Of a stretch of DNA of 31,931 bases, positions 30,848 through 31,931 are shown one piece after another (positions within the stretch are counted from its first letter, which is position 1; every line of letters starts with the position of its first letter). The DNA comes from a virus. Location of the stretch: IMG/VR virus record IMGVR_UViG_3300041402_000058, positions 1 through 31,931 of that record; one strand, 5' to 3'. A program made the translations under genes and the position numbers. The notes below the pieces were generated by a model, which was given only the letters and a program-made list of their open reading frames with translations, was not told where the DNA came from and did no database searches.

Positions 30848-31547
30848 TATGTGGACCCCCCAGCATCAACCATGTTGCCGCTGCTTGTACTGGCACCTGA
30901 CCATTACCTGTCATTTTGAATCGCTGAACCCTATTGGCCATCCCATCATCCACTCTTGGAATTCCGGGTGGAGTTTCCCACCACATGCCAGCGTCAACCG
31001 GCGGCAGGATGGCCATTTCTGCATCGACTTGGCGCATTGGTTTGCTTTCGTTGTTGGAGTATGCAATAGCCCAATATCTTTCCCTAGTATGCGGCGCACC
31101 CATATCGGAAGCACATGTGTATAAAGGTTCAGTGATTCCGTATCCGATTTTTTCAAGATCCGATTTGACTCGGTCATGTTCTTTTCCAAAGCCTCTGACG
31201 CACTCAAGAAATAAGTACGCTGGTTTGACGTGAGTGGTAATCCGTAATGTTTCACCCCATCCGTCAAACCTCTCACCCCCGACTCCGCTCCTTGCAGTAG
31301 ACCACTTCGGACAAGGTATCCCCGCATGCATGATGTCCAATCTTTCACGCCAGATGGTAGGGTCGAACTTTCGTATATCGGTGCAATTAATCGTGAGTTC
31401 AGGGAACCATTCCGATTTATTTCGTTCAAGACTCTTACAGCAAGCATCATCAATCTCCAATGCATAAATTGGTGTATGACCGAGAATCAAGTCAGCAAGT
31501 AAACCCCCACCCCCTCCAGCAAATAAATGTGCAGTTTTCATCGACAC
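30837..31547 (-). CDS. C5-cytosine DNA methyltransferase, compact
   Basis: A 236-residue enzyme transferring methyl from S-adenosylmethionine to cytosine C5. Motif I is AHLFAGGGGGLLAD; motif IV is GIPCPKWS with nucleophile C79 (the usual form is PCQxxS); motif VI is LECVRGFG (usually ENV); motif VIII is HTRERYWAIA; and motif X is GNGQVPVQAAATW. Only about 55 residues separate VIII and X, so the target-recognition domain is very short. It lacks a restriction partner and likely protects phage DNA. Start GTG 31547, with ATG 31541 an alternative; it overlaps the lipoprotein stop. Confidence 0.9.
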   Translation of the reverse strand: MSMKTAHLFAGGGGGLLADLILGHTPIYALEIDDACCKSLERNKSEWFPELTINCTDIRKFDPTIWRERLDIMHAGIPCPKWSTARSGVGGERFDGWGETLRITTHVKPAYLFLECVRGFGKEHDRVKSDLEKIGYGITEPLYTCASDMGAPHTRERYWAIAYSNNESKPMRQVDAEMAILPPVDAGMWWETPPGIPRVDDGMANRVQRFKMTGNGQVPVQAAATWLMLGGPHNVC

Positions 31548-31693
31548 ACCTCATCATAAATTCCCAGATAATCAGGCCACCCGACGTCAGGATCACCCTT
31601 CCGAAGTTCGACCATCTCGCAGTACATCGGATCGATGTCGGGACCAGACGAACATGAGCAGAGGAAAATGAGTAAAATAATCAGATATCTCAA
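31538..31693 (-). CDS. Small lipoprotein, 51 aa, TTG start
   Basis: A 51-residue frame: TTG, then RYLIILLIFLCSCSS, a lipoprotein signal peptide with Cys12 or Cys14 as the lipidated residue. The mature part carries MYCEMVELRKGDP and VGWPDYLGIYDEVC, a pattern I recognise from small phage proteins of unknown function. GGAGG lies 6 bases before the TTG, and the start overlaps the preceding TGA (TTGA). It should sit in the inner or outer membrane facing the periplasm. Superinfection exclusion is possible but unproven. Confidence 0.75.
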   Translation of the reverse strand: MRYLIILLIFLCSCSSGPDIDPMYCEMVELRKGDPDVGWPDYLGIYDEVCR

Positions 31694-31866
31694 GACGAAC
31701 CTCCTATGTATTGATCGTACATTTGCAATTTAATTTCTCTCCATTTGCCGAGCACCGTGCGTCTGGTGACATCTGGCCAGTCTTTCGGATCATCAGAATA
31801 TGACCACAACATTTGACGTATATCCTTGAAATTAAAGCCAGTTCTGAAGTTATCGTAACTCAGCAT
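31690..31866 (-). CDS. Small conserved phage protein, 58 aa
   Basis: A 58-residue helical protein: MLSYDNFRTGFNFKDIRQMLW, then SYSDDPKDWPDVTRRTVLGKWREIKLQMYDQY. The 'MLWxYSDDPKDWxxxxRRxVLGxWxxIK' pattern is recurrent in small phage proteins of unknown role. AAAGGA lies about 9 bases before the ATG, and the gene is tied to both neighbours by short overlaps. Confidence 0.72.
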   Translation of the reverse strand: MLSYDNFRTGFNFKDIRQMLWSYSDDPKDWPDVTRRTVLGKWREIKLQMYDQYIGGSS

Positions 31867-31931
31867 GATAGAATCCTTTCACCCATAGACCCATCAACCT
31901 TGACACAGATGACCCGTTCGGTCAAGCAACT
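31860..31931 (-). CDS. C-terminal end of a gene cut by the right edge
   Basis: An open frame enters from the right edge and ends at the TGA at 31860-31862 after 23 residues (ending MGERILSC). The stop overlaps the next ATG by 7 bases, as elsewhere in this operon, which supports it. Nothing can be said of its product. Confidence 0.45.
   Translation of the reverse strand, partial: SCLTERVICVKVDGSMGERILSC

Overview
The window is a piece of a tailed double-stranded DNA phage genome with a podovirus-type virion. No bacterial housekeeping gene, tRNA, rRNA or integrase is visible. The virion module resembles the Bordetella BPP-1 group (Bbp16-like cement, Bbp17-like capsid, Bbp19-like protein, head-to-tail connector portal). 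Its ejection genes follow a T7-like order: a gp13-like GNAT-fold protein, a gp14-like protein, a gp15-position protein and a giant protein in the gp16 position. A T7-lysozyme-type amidase and a small lipoprotein with a lipobox point to a Gram-negative host. Genus and host cannot be named from the sequence alone.

Layout. (1) Bases 1-22550, minus strand: the late block, read from high to low coordinates. It holds a coiled-coil/TM protein, an unknown 301-aa protein, small terminase, a spike-base-like protein, tail fibre, amidase, holin, a small basic protein, large terminase, a small Pro/Ala-rich protein, portal, Bbp19-like protein, scaffold, capsid, cement, a small protein, tail tubular A and B, three internal virion proteins, and the N-terminal 2196 codons of a giant polyvalent protein that runs off the left edge. 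Most genes overlap by 1-14 bases. Hairpins punctuate the capsid/cement region. (2) Bases 22556-23503, minus strand: three small accessory genes (membrane protein, zinc ribbon, unknown), with a strong terminator-like hairpin upstream and another downstream. (3) Bases 23504-24190: an AT-rich, gene-free control region with five copies of a 15-base element, two clear hairpins and a sigma70-type promoter facing right. It is the divergence point of the map and a candidate origin or master operator. (4) Bases 24191-28115, plus strand: a tightly packed run of eleven small genes. They encode a pentapeptide-repeat protein, a MazG-like candidate, a LigA-like mini-domain, several conserved phage small proteins, a ParB-like DNA-binding protein, and a stand-alone piece resembling the glycyl-radical tail of anaerobic ribonucleotide reductase. 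(5) Bases 28154-28234: back-to-back terminators where the plus genes meet (6), bases 28238-31931, minus strand: primase-helicase, a compact C5-cytosine methyltransferase, a small lipoprotein, a small conserved protein and the tail of one more gene.

Together the genes suggest an early/host-takeover operon driven from the 24.13-kb promoter, a replication/modification operon on the right, and a long late operon on the left. No RNA polymerase, DNA polymerase, integrase or repressor is visible in this window, so lifestyle is undetermined. The points most worth follow-up are the giant virion protein carrying an ADP-ribosyltransferase-like domain plus a zincin motif, the repeat-bearing control region, the terminator-like hairpins placed directly before start codons, and the single-domain fragments of metabolic and repair enzymes in the early operon.
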